Both the position numbers and the translations under genes were made by a program. A DNA stretch of 23,729 bases, from the NCBI GenBank assembly GCA_900769735.1, contig CAAGHY010000074.1:1-23729 (forward strand). The letters are read 5' to 3'. Within the stretch, counting starts at the first letter, position 1; each line of letters begins with the position of its first letter. Shown one piece after another: positions 15,983-22,832 of this stretch. Below the pieces are notes generated by a model that did no database searches, had not been told where the DNA came from, and saw only the letters and a program-made list of their open reading frames with translations. Source of the DNA: Rikenellaceae bacterium (lineage in GTDB: Bacteria; Bacteroidota; Bacteroidia; Bacteroidales; UBA932).

Positions 15983-18900
15983 TTCCGTTTTATTGCTGTC
16001 AATCATTTCATTTTCAGCATCTGTATTTGCAATTTCCCCAAAAACAATTACTGAAAAAGATTCTCTGCTAAAAAGGTATGAGAGCCTGTATCTTACCAAT
16101 CAGGCCACAAAGCTGATAGACAATGGGGATATAAAGTCTGCTGCAATACTACTGCTGAAAGCATTGCCGGAAGATTTAAATAATCCAAGCAGGCCCATTC
16201 TAAAAGAGCCGCTACACAAACTGTACGATATATACTATAATCAAGATATAAACGGTGAAATATTGTCCGACAGTTTTGCAGGCACATATTCAGCCTTTAC
16301 TTTGGACAAAAAGTATGTAATCACCACAAGCGGACGCAGAGTACTTTTATGGGAAACAGCAACTGGAGTAAACTTTGCAACACTCAACTGCAAGGAATAT
16401 ATTGTCTCCGCAGATATTTCCCCTTCCAGTGGTACCATTTACCTTGCAGATATAAAAGGAGAGATAAACAAGTTGGATTTTGCAACCGGGAATATGGAGC
16501 CGCTTCCTTTCAAACACCGTTCAAATGTCCGTTTCATTAAAGTTTCTCCGGACGGCAAACAGATGGTGACTGTTGGAGACGGTGTAGCACAAGTGTGGAA
16601 TCTGGATTCTGGAACACCGGCGGGAGAGCTCGTACTGGATGCAATAAGGGCTGATTTTTCTCCAAAAGGAAACAAATTGCTGATTGTAACAACAAAATAC
16701 AAGGTAAATGAGATAGACCTTGCCACAGGGGCACGGAGGAACCTTGACAATATTCCAAAAGCTGCAATTGCAGTATACAGCAAATGCGGCAACTATATTG
16801 CCAATGTCCCTTTTAATGGTAGTGTAGCCATTGACATATATGATGCAGAAGGTGTAAATTATCTGGAAAGGAGACTTGTAAAGGAAGGTATCGTAAATTT
16901 GTCGTTCAGTGATGATGCGCAAAAAATTTATGTCCATACTAGAAATAAGCTCCGCACAGTAGGAGGTGTTTCTAAATTTGTAAGTATGAGACACTTAGGG
17001 CAGCTTCTGGATGTGAAGATAAGCAAAGATAACAAATACATAGCTACAGCCTCATTTGATCATTATGCAAGAATATGGGATGCAGCTACAGGGAAACCGG
17101 TTGTGCCTCCGTTGCGCCATAACGAAAAACACGTATCTCTTGTGAATTTCAGCCCTTGCGGAAACTGGCTCATTTCGGTTGGCCGTGATTCGGACAAGAT
17201 TAACGTATGGGATGTTAAGACAGGCAGAAAGCTCCCTATGGACTTTTCTGTCCCTGGAGAGAAAATTACTGCAGCAGAGTTCAGCCCTTGCGGAAAATAT
17301 ATTATTACCGGTACCCATTTATTATCCTCATATATTTGGAATTTTAATGATGGGACTCAGGCATTTCCGGAACTTTTTCACAGTAGCAGTGTCACATCCG
17401 TCAAATTCAGCAATGACGGAAAATATGTGCTTACATCATCAAGGGCCGGTTATGTGAGATTATGGGACATATCAGGTTGGAATGGAGAACCAAAAGTGAA
17501 GGTCTCTGCATTGATGCGTCACAAAGCCCAAGTAAGGGATGCAATTTTTTCTCCCGACAACAAACTGATATTTTCATACAGCGTAGATTCTACCGCAAAA
17601 GTGATGGATGTGGCTACAGGAAAACAGCTTGGTAAAGATCTCAGACATAAAGGGCAAATTTTTGGAGGTGTATTCAGTTCCAACAGCAGGATGATTGCTA
17701 CATTCTCAAATGATTCCACTGTTGTAGTGTGGGATGCACGATCGGGAAAACCTGTTATGGGGCCTTTGAAACACAAATGGTTTACCGGTGGAGCGGCATT
17801 TTTGGATAATGACAGGAAACTGGCAGTAGCCTGCTGGGATGGAAATGTATATGTGTATGATATTTCTACAGGGGAAAAGGTGCTGCCTGCAATGAAGCAC
17901 AAAAAGCGTGTACAGCATCTTGAAGTTGCACCAAACGGGAAATTCCTGGTTTCCGGTTCACTTGACCTTACATCTAAGGTCTGGAATTTAATTTCACCTG
18001 ATTTATTATTGAAGGAAACAACTGCTGCAATTTCCCCAATTGAAGAACCTGCCAAAGAACTGTTTATCTCTGCATCCGGTGATACAGACCTTGCAAAATC
18101 ACATTGGCTTGCATCTGAAGCGGAAATATCTCTAAGGAATAAGGATACACTTAAAGCTGTTTCTTTGCTTCTGGAGGGGCTGCCGGTTAATGTGGAAAAG
18201 CCGGAAAAGAGTTTTGCAGATGAGACAATGCAGCTCCTTGTAGACATTTACAATTCCTCTTACGGGAAAATGAGGGAGTTGGGATATTCAAATGTATCAG
18301 TTGCCGACTATTCACCTTGCGGCAAATATATATATGCCGGAACCAATGAGGGATATCTTTATATATTAGACAGCGGTACCCAAGCTCTTGTTCAGGTTTT
18401 TGATTTGGGAGGAAAGATAAATGACGTTAAAATAAGCGGTGATTCCAAAACAGTTGCTGCAATATGCAATCTGAATGAGATAAAAGTTTTTGATATAAAA
18501 TCCGGTAAGGCTTTAGCTGGAACTATGGTCCATTCAGCTGCCAACAGGCTCCTTTTCAGCAAGGATTCAAAGAGGCTTGTAACCTATAAATATACTTATG
18601 GAGATTTTATTCCTAATTCAGGAGCCAAAGAGCATACATTGAAGATTTGGGACCTGAAAGAGGGCTCCCTTATAACCGAAACTGTGCCATATAAGAATTC
18701 ATTTTCTACAGTATGTTTCAGCAATGATGATAAATCCTTGCTCATAACATCTCCAGGTTCATCAGCAAGGCTTTTTTCTGTGGACAATCTCAAAAAGCAG
18801 ATTGTTTCCGTTGCCCCTTCAACTTATTTTCCTCATGGAGAAATGACTCCTGATGACAAATATATTGTAACTATATTTGAAAATCAGATAAGGGTTTCTG

Positions 18901-19334
18901 ATGCTGAGGACGGATACCTGAAATATGAGCCTATAGAATTTCCTGATGCTGTATTTAAGGCTACATTGTCTCCGGACGGCAAATTTATTGCGGCTTTCAA
19001 TCTAGGAGAAGGAAAGGAGAAGTCTCAAGTGAGATTCTATGATCTTGAAACGGGAAATGAGATATTCAGCCCAATTTTCTCCAATTGTAAATTGTATGAT
19101 GCCCACATTTCCAATTGCAACAGATATATCATACTTGAGGGAGATGTAAATCAGAAGTGGGATATTACAACAGGAAAACCGGCCAGTGTTCCTGAACCAT
19201 ATTCAAAATTAAGACTTAAAGCAAGCTTCAAGCAAAATTCAAATGAATTTATAGTATTGAAGAACAATATTCTCTATTTGGATAGATTTGTCACTTTCCA
19301 GGAGATTCTGGACCATTACAGGAACACCAGGTAG
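15975..19334 (+). CDS. Exported WD40-repeat protein with three predicted propellers
   Basis: A protein of about 1,119 residues. ATG 15975 gives the signal peptide MKPSVLLLSIISFSASVFA; the in-frame ATG at 15957 would add MRPYDF. A helical segment (ATKLIDNGDIKSAAILLLKALP and KEPLHKLYDIYY) precedes 14 WD40-like blades, enough for two seven-bladed propellers. A second, related helical segment follows (KDTLKAVSLLLEGLP, ETMQLLVDIYN) and then about seven more blades. Typical blades read FSPCGKYIITGT and VWDVKTGR; several have SPCG where SPDG is usual. The helical segment resembles the stretch before WD40 domains in bacterial STAND NTPases, but no NTPase, protease or TIR domain is present. It probably acts as an envelope scaffold or sensor. 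The gene stands alone, between divergent and convergent neighbours. Confidence 0.85.
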   Translation: MKPSVLLLSIISFSASVFAISPKTITEKDSLLKRYESLYLTNQATKLIDNGDIKSAAILLLKALPEDLNNPSRPILKEPLHKLYDIYYNQDINGEILSDSFAGTYSAFTLDKKYVITTSGRRVLLWETATGVNFATLNCKEYIVSADISPSSGTIYLADIKGEINKLDFATGNMEPLPFKHRSNVRFIKVSPDGKQMVTVGDGVAQVWNLDSGTPAGELVLDAIRADFSPKGNKLLIVTTKYKVNEIDLATGARRNLDNIPKAAIAVYSKCGNYIANVPFNGSVAIDIYDAEGVNYLERRLVKEGIVNLSFSDDAQKIYVHTRNKLRTVGGVSKFVSMRHLGQLLDVKISKDNKYIATASFDHYARIWDAATGKPVVPPLRHNEKHVSLVNFSPCGNWLISVGRDSDKINVWDVKTGRKLPMDFSVPGEKITAAEFSPCGKYIITGTHLLSSYIWNFNDGTQAFPELFHSSSVTSVKFSNDGKYVLTSSRAGYVRLWDISGWNGEPKVKVSALMRHKAQVRDAIFSPDNKLIFSYSVDSTAKVMDVATGKQLGKDLRHKGQIFGGVFSSNSRMIATFSNDSTVVVWDARSGKPVMGPLKHKWFTGGAAFLDNDRKLAVACWDGNVYVYDISTGEKVLPAMKHKKRVQHLEVAPNGKFLVSGSLDLTSKVWNLISPDLLLKETTAAISPIEEPAKELFISASGDTDLAKSHWLASEAEISLRNKDTLKAVSLLLEGLPVNVEKPEKSFADETMQLLVDIYNSSYGKMRELGYSNVSVADYSPCGKYIYAGTNEGYLYILDSGTQALVQVFDLGGKINDVKISGDSKTVAAICNLNEIKVFDIKSGKALAGTMVHSAANRLLFSKDSKRLVTYKYTYGDFIPNSGAKEHTLKIWDLKEGSLITETVPYKNSFSTVCFSNDDKSLLITSPGSSARLFSVDNLKKQIVSVAPSTYFPHGEMTPDDKYIVTIFENQIRVSDAEDGYLKYEPIEFPDAVFKATLSPDGKFIAAFNLGEGKEKSQVRFYDLETGNEIFSPIFSNCKLYDAHISNCNRYIILEGDVNQKWDITTGKPASVPEPYSKLRLKASFKQNSNEFIVLKNNILYLDRFVTFQEILDHYRNTR
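17551..17560 (-). repeat. YTGTCGGGAR motif, copy 9 (in WD40 gene)
   Basis: Minus strand TTGTCGGGAGAA; the WD40 gene reads the complement as S-P-D-N. Other SPDG blades of this gene (near 16548 and 18970) use CCG GAC and lack the motif. Confidence 0.85.
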
Positions 19335-19344
19335 ATGATACAAT

Positions 19345-19377
19345 AAAAGCCAACCGGAATGGTTGGCTTTTTATTTT
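19345..19377. terminator. Bidirectional terminator between WD40 gene and rpmE2
   Basis: AAAGCCAACC (19346-19355) and GGTTGGCTTT (19361-19370) make a perfect 10-bp stem around loop GGAAT, followed by TTATTTT. The minus strand also shows a T-rich tail, so it can serve both convergent genes. It begins 11 bp after the WD40 gene stop. Confidence 0.92.
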
Positions 19378-19388
19378 GCTGTTGCAAA

Positions 19389-19634
19389 TTATTTCTTTTT
19401 GTAACGGCTGTAGAACTTGTCAACTCTACCTGCAGTGTCTACAAGTTTCATCTTACCAGTGTAGAATGGGTGAGAAGTGTTAGAGATCTCAAGTTTCATT
19501 ACTGGGTAAGTAACGCCATCAATATCAATTGTCTCTTTAGTGTTTACACAAGAACGTGTAATGAATACTACGTCGTTTGACATATCCTTGAAAGCCACTA
19601 GACGGTAGCTATCGGGATGAATACCTTTTTTCAT
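19389..19634 (-). CDS. rpmE2: 50S ribosomal protein L31, type B
   Basis: An 81-residue large-subunit ribosomal protein. MKKGIHPDSYRLVAFKDMSN and SNTSHPFYTGKMKLVDTAGRVDKF are the type B (zinc-free, RpmE2-like) pattern. The CxxC zinc ribbon of type A L31 is absent; only one Cys remains (RSCVN). In many bacteria the zinc-free form replaces the zinc form when zinc is scarce, but in Bacteroidota type B is commonly the only copy. The gene has its own well-matched promoter and a terminator, so it is probably monocistronic. Confidence 0.97.
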   Translation of the reverse strand: MKKGIHPDSYRLVAFKDMSNDVVFITRSCVNTKETIDIDGVTYPVMKLEISNTSHPFYTGKMKLVDTAGRVDKFYSRYKKK

Positions 19635-19663
19635 TTCTATATAAGTTTTTAAAATTTGTGGCG

Positions 19664-19694
19664 CAAAAGTAACAATTCTTGCTTTTTCTGCAAA
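19664..19694 (-). promoter_or_regulatory. rpmE2 promoter (Bacteroidota consensus)
   Basis: On the minus strand TTTG (19694-19691) is followed after exactly 19 bp by TACTTTTG (19671-19664), matching the Bacteroidota -33 / -7 consensus TTTG / TAnnTTTG at all fixed positions. The predicted transcript starts about 25 nt before the rpmE2 ATG. Confidence 0.7.
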
Positions 19695-19715
19695 ATTATT
19701 TTGCTCTTTTTTTCA

Positions 19716-20468
19716 TTATTCCCTGTTTGCAAGTTTGGCCAGCAGTTTCAACAGCTCCAGATACAGCCAAACAAGTGTAACTGTAAGACCAAAAGCACCG
19801 TACCATTCCATATATTTTGGTGCACCTGCTGCTGATGCCTGACGGATGAACTCAAAGTCCATAAGAAGGCTGAAAGCGGCTACTGCAACTATTACAAGGC
19901 TGATTCCAATGCTTAGCGGGCTGCTGTTGTGAAGCATTGCAAGGTTAACGCCTAACAATGATACAATCCAGCTTCCAAGGTAGAATACCATAATGGAAAT
20001 GAGTGCAATGCTCAATACTTTTGTGAATGTGCCGTTTACCTTAACAAGACCGCTACGGTATACTGTAAACATCACTACAGCCGTTACAAGTGTAAGAGCA
20101 ACTGCATTGATTACAATGTTTGGTGCTGTAAGTGCAAACTGCTCATTGAAGATTGCAGAGATTCCTCCCAATGCAAGTCCTTCTCCTGCTGCATAGATAG
20201 GGGATAGGAATGGTGCTGATTTTGGTCTGAATGAAATGATCATTGCCATAATGAAGGCAACAATAAGTCCTCCGAACATCCAGCTTGTAATTGACTGTGG
20301 GTTGATTGCATTGTAATAGAGTTTCCAGCTGTAGGCTGCACCTGCAACTACCATAAGCAGAAGCAGCAATGTTTTGGTTGCTGTTCCACCTACTGTCATT
20401 ACTCCGGTGTTGCTGTAAACTGCACTTTCTCTTCTGAAAATGTTTTCGTTCAATACGGGATTTGCCAT
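19716..20468 (-). CDS. Bax inhibitor-1/YccA family membrane protein
   Basis: A 250-residue integral inner-membrane protein with about seven hydrophobic segments. The N-terminus (MANPVLNENIFRRE, then MTVGGTATKTLLLLLMVV) and the segments SAPFLSPIYAAGEGLALGGIS, FTVYRSGLVKVNGTF and SLLMDFEFIRQ followed by MEWYGAFGLTVTLVWLYLELLKLL match the Bax inhibitor-1-like (UPF0005, YccA/YbhL-type) family. Members are thought to be pH-sensitive Ca2+ leak channels or to modulate membrane proteases, but the bacterial role is not settled. The gene lies 81 bp upstream of rpmE2, which has its own promoter, and 71 bp downstream of the NamZ-like gene. I see no clear terminator on either side. Confidence 0.9.
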   Translation of the reverse strand: MANPVLNENIFRRESAVYSNTGVMTVGGTATKTLLLLLMVVAGAAYSWKLYYNAINPQSITSWMFGGLIVAFIMAMIISFRPKSAPFLSPIYAAGEGLALGGISAIFNEQFALTAPNIVINAVALTLVTAVVMFTVYRSGLVKVNGTFTKVLSIALISIMVFYLGSWIVSLLGVNLAMLHNSSPLSIGISLVIVAVAAFSLLMDFEFIRQASAAGAPKYMEWYGAFGLTVTLVWLYLELLKLLAKLANRE

Positions 20469-20525
20469 AATTGTCCAATTGTTATTCCGCCTACGGGTAA
20501 TTTTTCTGAAGGCAGATGGTTAATA

Positions 20526-20535
20526 CTGTCGGGAA
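20526..20535 (+). repeat. YTGTCGGGAR motif, copy 10 (intergenic)
   Basis: Plus strand CTGTCGGGAAGA, just after the NamZ-like gene and outside any coding sequence. Confidence 0.85.
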
Positions 20536-20539
20536 GAAA

Positions 20540-21766
20540 TTACTTTACCCTGTAAAGCTGCTCTTCCTCGTAAAGCAGAGCTTTCTTGGCTTTTCTTATC
20601 CATTTTTGCTCCTCTACCTTAATATGCTCTTTAATATCGTGCCAATCTCCATTTCCTGCCACATAGTCAAGAAGAATCTGGTCTCCAAGGAGCAGTTCTA
20701 TGGCTGTTTTGTCATTTCCTGCCTCATATTTGCCCGGACGGAACTCAAATTCTGCACAATTGTCATTCAAGAAGCGCATTACTTTAAGGTTATGACCCAA
20801 TGCGTGGTACTGCATATTTGGATTAGGGATGAACTGGAATCCGAAACAGCACTCATCCTGCCATTTGTGGAAAGTTGGGATGAATCTCATCCATCTTACC
20901 CAAACACCTTCATCATAAATTGGTGAGTTCTTGTCATTCCATCCCTGAAGGCCGTTTTCTTTGCAGTATGGCTGCAGTTTTTCCATGTATGGTGCACCAA
21001 ACATCTCAAACGGACGGGTAGTTCCTCTTCCTTCACTTACGTTGGTTCCCTCCCATAGGCATTGGCCGCTGTAGAAATGGGCGGTAAACAATCCCGGGAA
21101 ATTTGGGGAAGGGGGGATACTCCAAGGCATAAGCTCCCTGTTTACAGCAGAAGCCTTGTATGAAATTATATGCAAAGGGAATTTTGCATTAATCTCATTA
21201 TAAAGCATATAGGCAACCTCTCCAATGGTAAGGCCGTGACGGTGTACAAGACCTTCAATTCCTATGAATGAACCGTAACCTGGGCGTAGGGCAGTGCCCT
21301 CAACCTGTCTGCCTGCAGGGTTGATTCTGTCAATGATATAAATTGGAAGATCAGTTTCTGAGGCTTTCAGCACCTTGAAAAGGTTGAAGATTGTTGACAG
21401 ATATGTATAATATCTGCATCCAACATCCTGAAGCTCCACAATAAGGGCATCTATCTCCTGCAGGTCTTTAAGGCTTGCTGCCAATGACTCCTCCTTGCTT
21501 CCGTATAAAGAGATGAACTCTACACCCTCAAGCAAATTGCTGTATCCGTCACCGCTGTTGAGTTTCACCTGGTCCTGCAACTCGCCAAACAGGCCGTGCT
21601 CCGGCATAAAAACTTTGGTAAGCTTGCAGGTCTTTGCAATAGTTTCAAAAAGATATTCGCCCCTTTCCGGGTCCCACGCTGTCTGATTGCACAAAACACC
21701 CAACTTGCCCCTCTTGAGCACAAGATCCGGCTGCTCCAATAAAGAAGTTGTTCTGAATGAAAACAT
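20540..21766 (-). CDS. namZ: Exo-beta-N-acetylmuramidase NamZ-like (DUF1343/GH171), no signal peptide
   Basis: A 408-residue protein of the DUF1343 family, whose founding enzyme NamZ releases MurNAc from the non-reducing end of peptidoglycan fragments. Conserved blocks are present in order: FMPEHGLFG (Glu56, the likely catalytic acid), VELQDVGCRYYTYLSTI, DRINPAGRQVEGTALRPGYGSF, HRHGLTIGEVAYM, SPNFPG, and EGTNVSEGRGTTRPFE. The protein begins MFSFRTTSLLEQPDLVLKRG with no hydrophobic leader, so it should stay in the cytoplasm and act on imported muropeptides, unlike secreted members. The start at ATG 21766 lies 23 bp after the toxin gene stop, with no clear promoter between them. Confidence 0.88.
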   Translation of the reverse strand: MFSFRTTSLLEQPDLVLKRGKLGVLCNQTAWDPERGEYLFETIAKTCKLTKVFMPEHGLFGELQDQVKLNSGDGYSNLLEGVEFISLYGSKEESLAASLKDLQEIDALIVELQDVGCRYYTYLSTIFNLFKVLKASETDLPIYIIDRINPAGRQVEGTALRPGYGSFIGIEGLVHRHGLTIGEVAYMLYNEINAKFPLHIISYKASAVNRELMPWSIPPSPNFPGLFTAHFYSGQCLWEGTNVSEGRGTTRPFEMFGAPYMEKLQPYCKENGLQGWNDKNSPIYDEGVWVRWMRFIPTFHKWQDECCFGFQFIPNPNMQYHALGHNLKVMRFLNDNCAEFEFRPGKYEAGNDKTAIELLLGDQILLDYVAGNGDWHDIKEHIKVEEQKWIRKAKKALLYEEEQLYRVK

Positions 21767-21789
21767 AATTAACTAATTATACTTCGAAT

Positions 21790-22146
21790 TTATATTACAA
21801 TATTACAATCATCTAGCATATGATGTGCAATGATATGATTATTACCTAAATATCTTACAAGAAAAATTGTTTTATCGTCCTCTTTATGAATACTATAGAA
21901 TACATACCAAGTTGTATTCTTGTTATTGCTGAATGAAGAATAAAACAAATTGTTTCCATATCGTTTAAAATAAGAAGGTGCATCCTTCCTTACTTTAAGC
22001 GGCAAGTATGTTTGAATATCTTTGAATAATTGTTCAGAATAGTTTATTGCTGCATCTTTAAATCCAAGATAACCCTTATCATATAGAATTTCAGCAAGTT
22101 CTAGAAACTGATTTACAACTTCTGGAAGAAATAATACAGTTGTCAT
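21790..22146 (-). CDS. RelE/ParE-family toxin of a type II toxin-antitoxin pair
   Basis: A 118-residue protein. The pattern of an N-terminal helix pair (FLPEVVNQFLELAEILYDKG), a central conserved stretch (APSYFKRYGNNLFYSSFSNNKNTTWYVFY) and a C-terminal strand (FLVRYLGNNHIIAHHML) fits small RelE/ParE-like toxins that I recall from Bacteroidota genomes. Whether it cuts ribosome-bound mRNA or poisons gyrase cannot be told from sequence. Its ATG overlaps the antitoxin stop in an ATGA (22146-22143), giving translational coupling with the antitoxin first, the usual arrangement. Confidence 0.78.
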   Translation of the reverse strand: MTTVLFLPEVVNQFLELAEILYDKGYLGFKDAAINYSEQLFKDIQTYLPLKVRKDAPSYFKRYGNNLFYSSFSNNKNTTWYVFYSIHKEDDKTIFLVRYLGNNHIIAHHMLDDCNIVI

Positions 22147-22379
22147 GCTATATTTTGGCCCTCCTTTCGCTCAAACATCTCATTCAACCCTTCACGCACT
22201 CGAGCAAGGACCTCGTCAACTGTAATAGCACGACTTAAATCTTTATTTGAATTTACATTCTGCGCAACAAGAACAAAAGTTTCATTCTTGCCCCTCTGGA
22301 TTAAAACTTTTTCATTTTTGGCTATATCCAGATACTTTTTCATATTATTTCGCAATTCTGCGGAACTGATAATAACCAT
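22143..22379 (-). CDS. Phd/YefM-type antitoxin
   Basis: A 78-residue protein that begins MVIISSAELRNNMKKYLDIAKNEKVLIQRGKNETFVLV, the typical Phd/YefM N-terminal dimerisation and DNA-binding fold (S-x-x-E-x-R-x-x-x-x-x-Y, then RG and a beta-hairpin ending in VLV). The C-terminal part (RVREGLNEMFERK) is the usual extended toxin-binding region. It has its own promoter upstream and overlaps the toxin gene by 4 bp. Antitoxins of this family usually repress their own operon. Confidence 0.82.
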   Translation of the reverse strand: MVIISSAELRNNMKKYLDIAKNEKVLIQRGKNETFVLVAQNVNSNKDLSRAITVDEVLARVREGLNEMFERKEGQNIA

Positions 22380-22392
22380 AACTAAAAACTAT

Positions 22393-22400
22393 ATGTACAT
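22393..22400. promoter_or_regulatory. Palindrome that may be the antitoxin operator
   Basis: ATGTACAT is a perfect 8-bp palindrome between the predicted promoter and the antitoxin ATG, with AT-rich palindromic sequence beside it. Its place fits a Phd/YefM autoregulation site, but the match is short. Confidence 0.3.
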
Positions 22401-22409
22401 TATAATATA

Positions 22410-22440
22410 CAAAATTAATAATTGCGGTTTTATTTACAAA
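22410..22440 (-). promoter_or_regulatory. Toxin-antitoxin operon promoter (Bacteroidota consensus)
   Basis: On the minus strand TTTG (22440-22437) is followed after 19 bp by TAATTTTG (22417-22410), matching TTTG / TAnnTTTG at all fixed positions with the same spacing as the rpmE2 promoter. The -33 element lies inside the last two codons (Gly-Leu) of the PqqD-like gene. The 5' UTR would be about 25 nt. Confidence 0.65.
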
Positions 22441-22703
22441 CCAATTGCTCCACTTTCAACAAGTTTGCTGATCCAACTTTGAGAATCCTTACTTGCCAAA
22501 TCTGCATCAATTCCATATCTATGCCGCAAAAATTCTGCAGCATCTTCTGCAGTAAATTCCTTGTTGCAGAAATTTTCCCAAAGTGCCGCTGCGCTCTCAT
22601 TGAATGAGATGATCTTTGTCATATCAACGCCGTGTGTACCTTGTTTTACCACAACTTTCTCACCGGCTATATCCCTTAAAATATAATTATTACTCAGTCT
22701 CAT
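22434..22703 (-). CDS. PqqD-like protein (RiPP recognition element fold), orphan
   Basis: An 89-residue protein of the PqqD family. In peptide-modification pathways this winged-helix fold grips the leader of a precursor peptide and hands it to a modifying enzyme. The pattern MRLSNNYILRDIAGEKVVV, then KIISFNESAAALWENF, FTAEDAAEFLRHRYGID and a final WISKLVESGAI is the usual three-strand, three-helix PqqD arrangement. I chose ATG 22703 over TTG 22709. No radical-SAM enzyme, maturase, transporter or precursor peptide is visible nearby. A terminator separates it from the upstream surface-protein gene, and the next gene downstream is the antitoxin. Confidence 0.75.
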   Translation of the reverse strand: MRLSNNYILRDIAGEKVVVKQGTHGVDMTKIISFNESAAALWENFCNKEFTAEDAAEFLRHRYGIDADLASKDSQSWISKLVESGAIGL

Positions 22704-22720
22704 AATCAAAATATTTAATG

Positions 22721-22728
22721 CAAAGATA
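22721..22728 (-). promoter_or_regulatory. Possible -7 box of the PqqD-like gene
   Basis: TATCTTTG on the minus strand matches TAnnTTTG and lies 18 nt upstream of the ATG at 22703. I see no -33 element at the usual distance. Confidence 0.35.
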
Positions 22729-22784
22729 AGTAAGTTTTACTTTTCGTTGTTAAAACTAACACAATCAAAAAGCTTATATACAAA

Positions 22785-22817
22785 ATAAAGGGATGGTCAA
22801 CGACCATCCCCTTTATA
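22785..22817 (-). terminator. Terminator of the surface-protein gene
   Basis: GGATGGTC (22791-22798) pairs with GACCATCC (22802-22809) around loop AAC. The stem extends through an imperfect ATAAAGG / CCTTTAT section with one extra C on the right arm. On the minus strand it is followed by TTTATTTTG. It lies 16 bp after the stop codon. Confidence 0.85.
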
Positions 22818-22832
22818 AGATTATTAAAGATA

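Noticed and set aside
17519..18247. 242-codon open frame on the minus strand inside the WD40 gene
   Set aside because: It is antisense to well-formed WD40 blades, is serine-rich and low in complexity, and has no recognisable domain.
39..20537. Explaining YTGTCGGGARDA as Chi or another polar replication signal
   Set aside because: Copies are split five and five between strands, while Chi and KOPS show strong strand bias. This window alone cannot settle its role.
20469..20539. Terminator between the NamZ-like and Bax inhibitor genes
   Set aside because: Only a weak CTG/CAG hairpin near 20507-20516 could be drawn, without a T run.
10692..22703. TldD/TldE plus the PqqD-like protein as parts of one peptide-modification pathway
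   Set aside because: They are about 9 kb apart in separate transcription units, and no precursor peptide or modifying enzyme is visible. TldD/TldE is common as a housekeeping protease.
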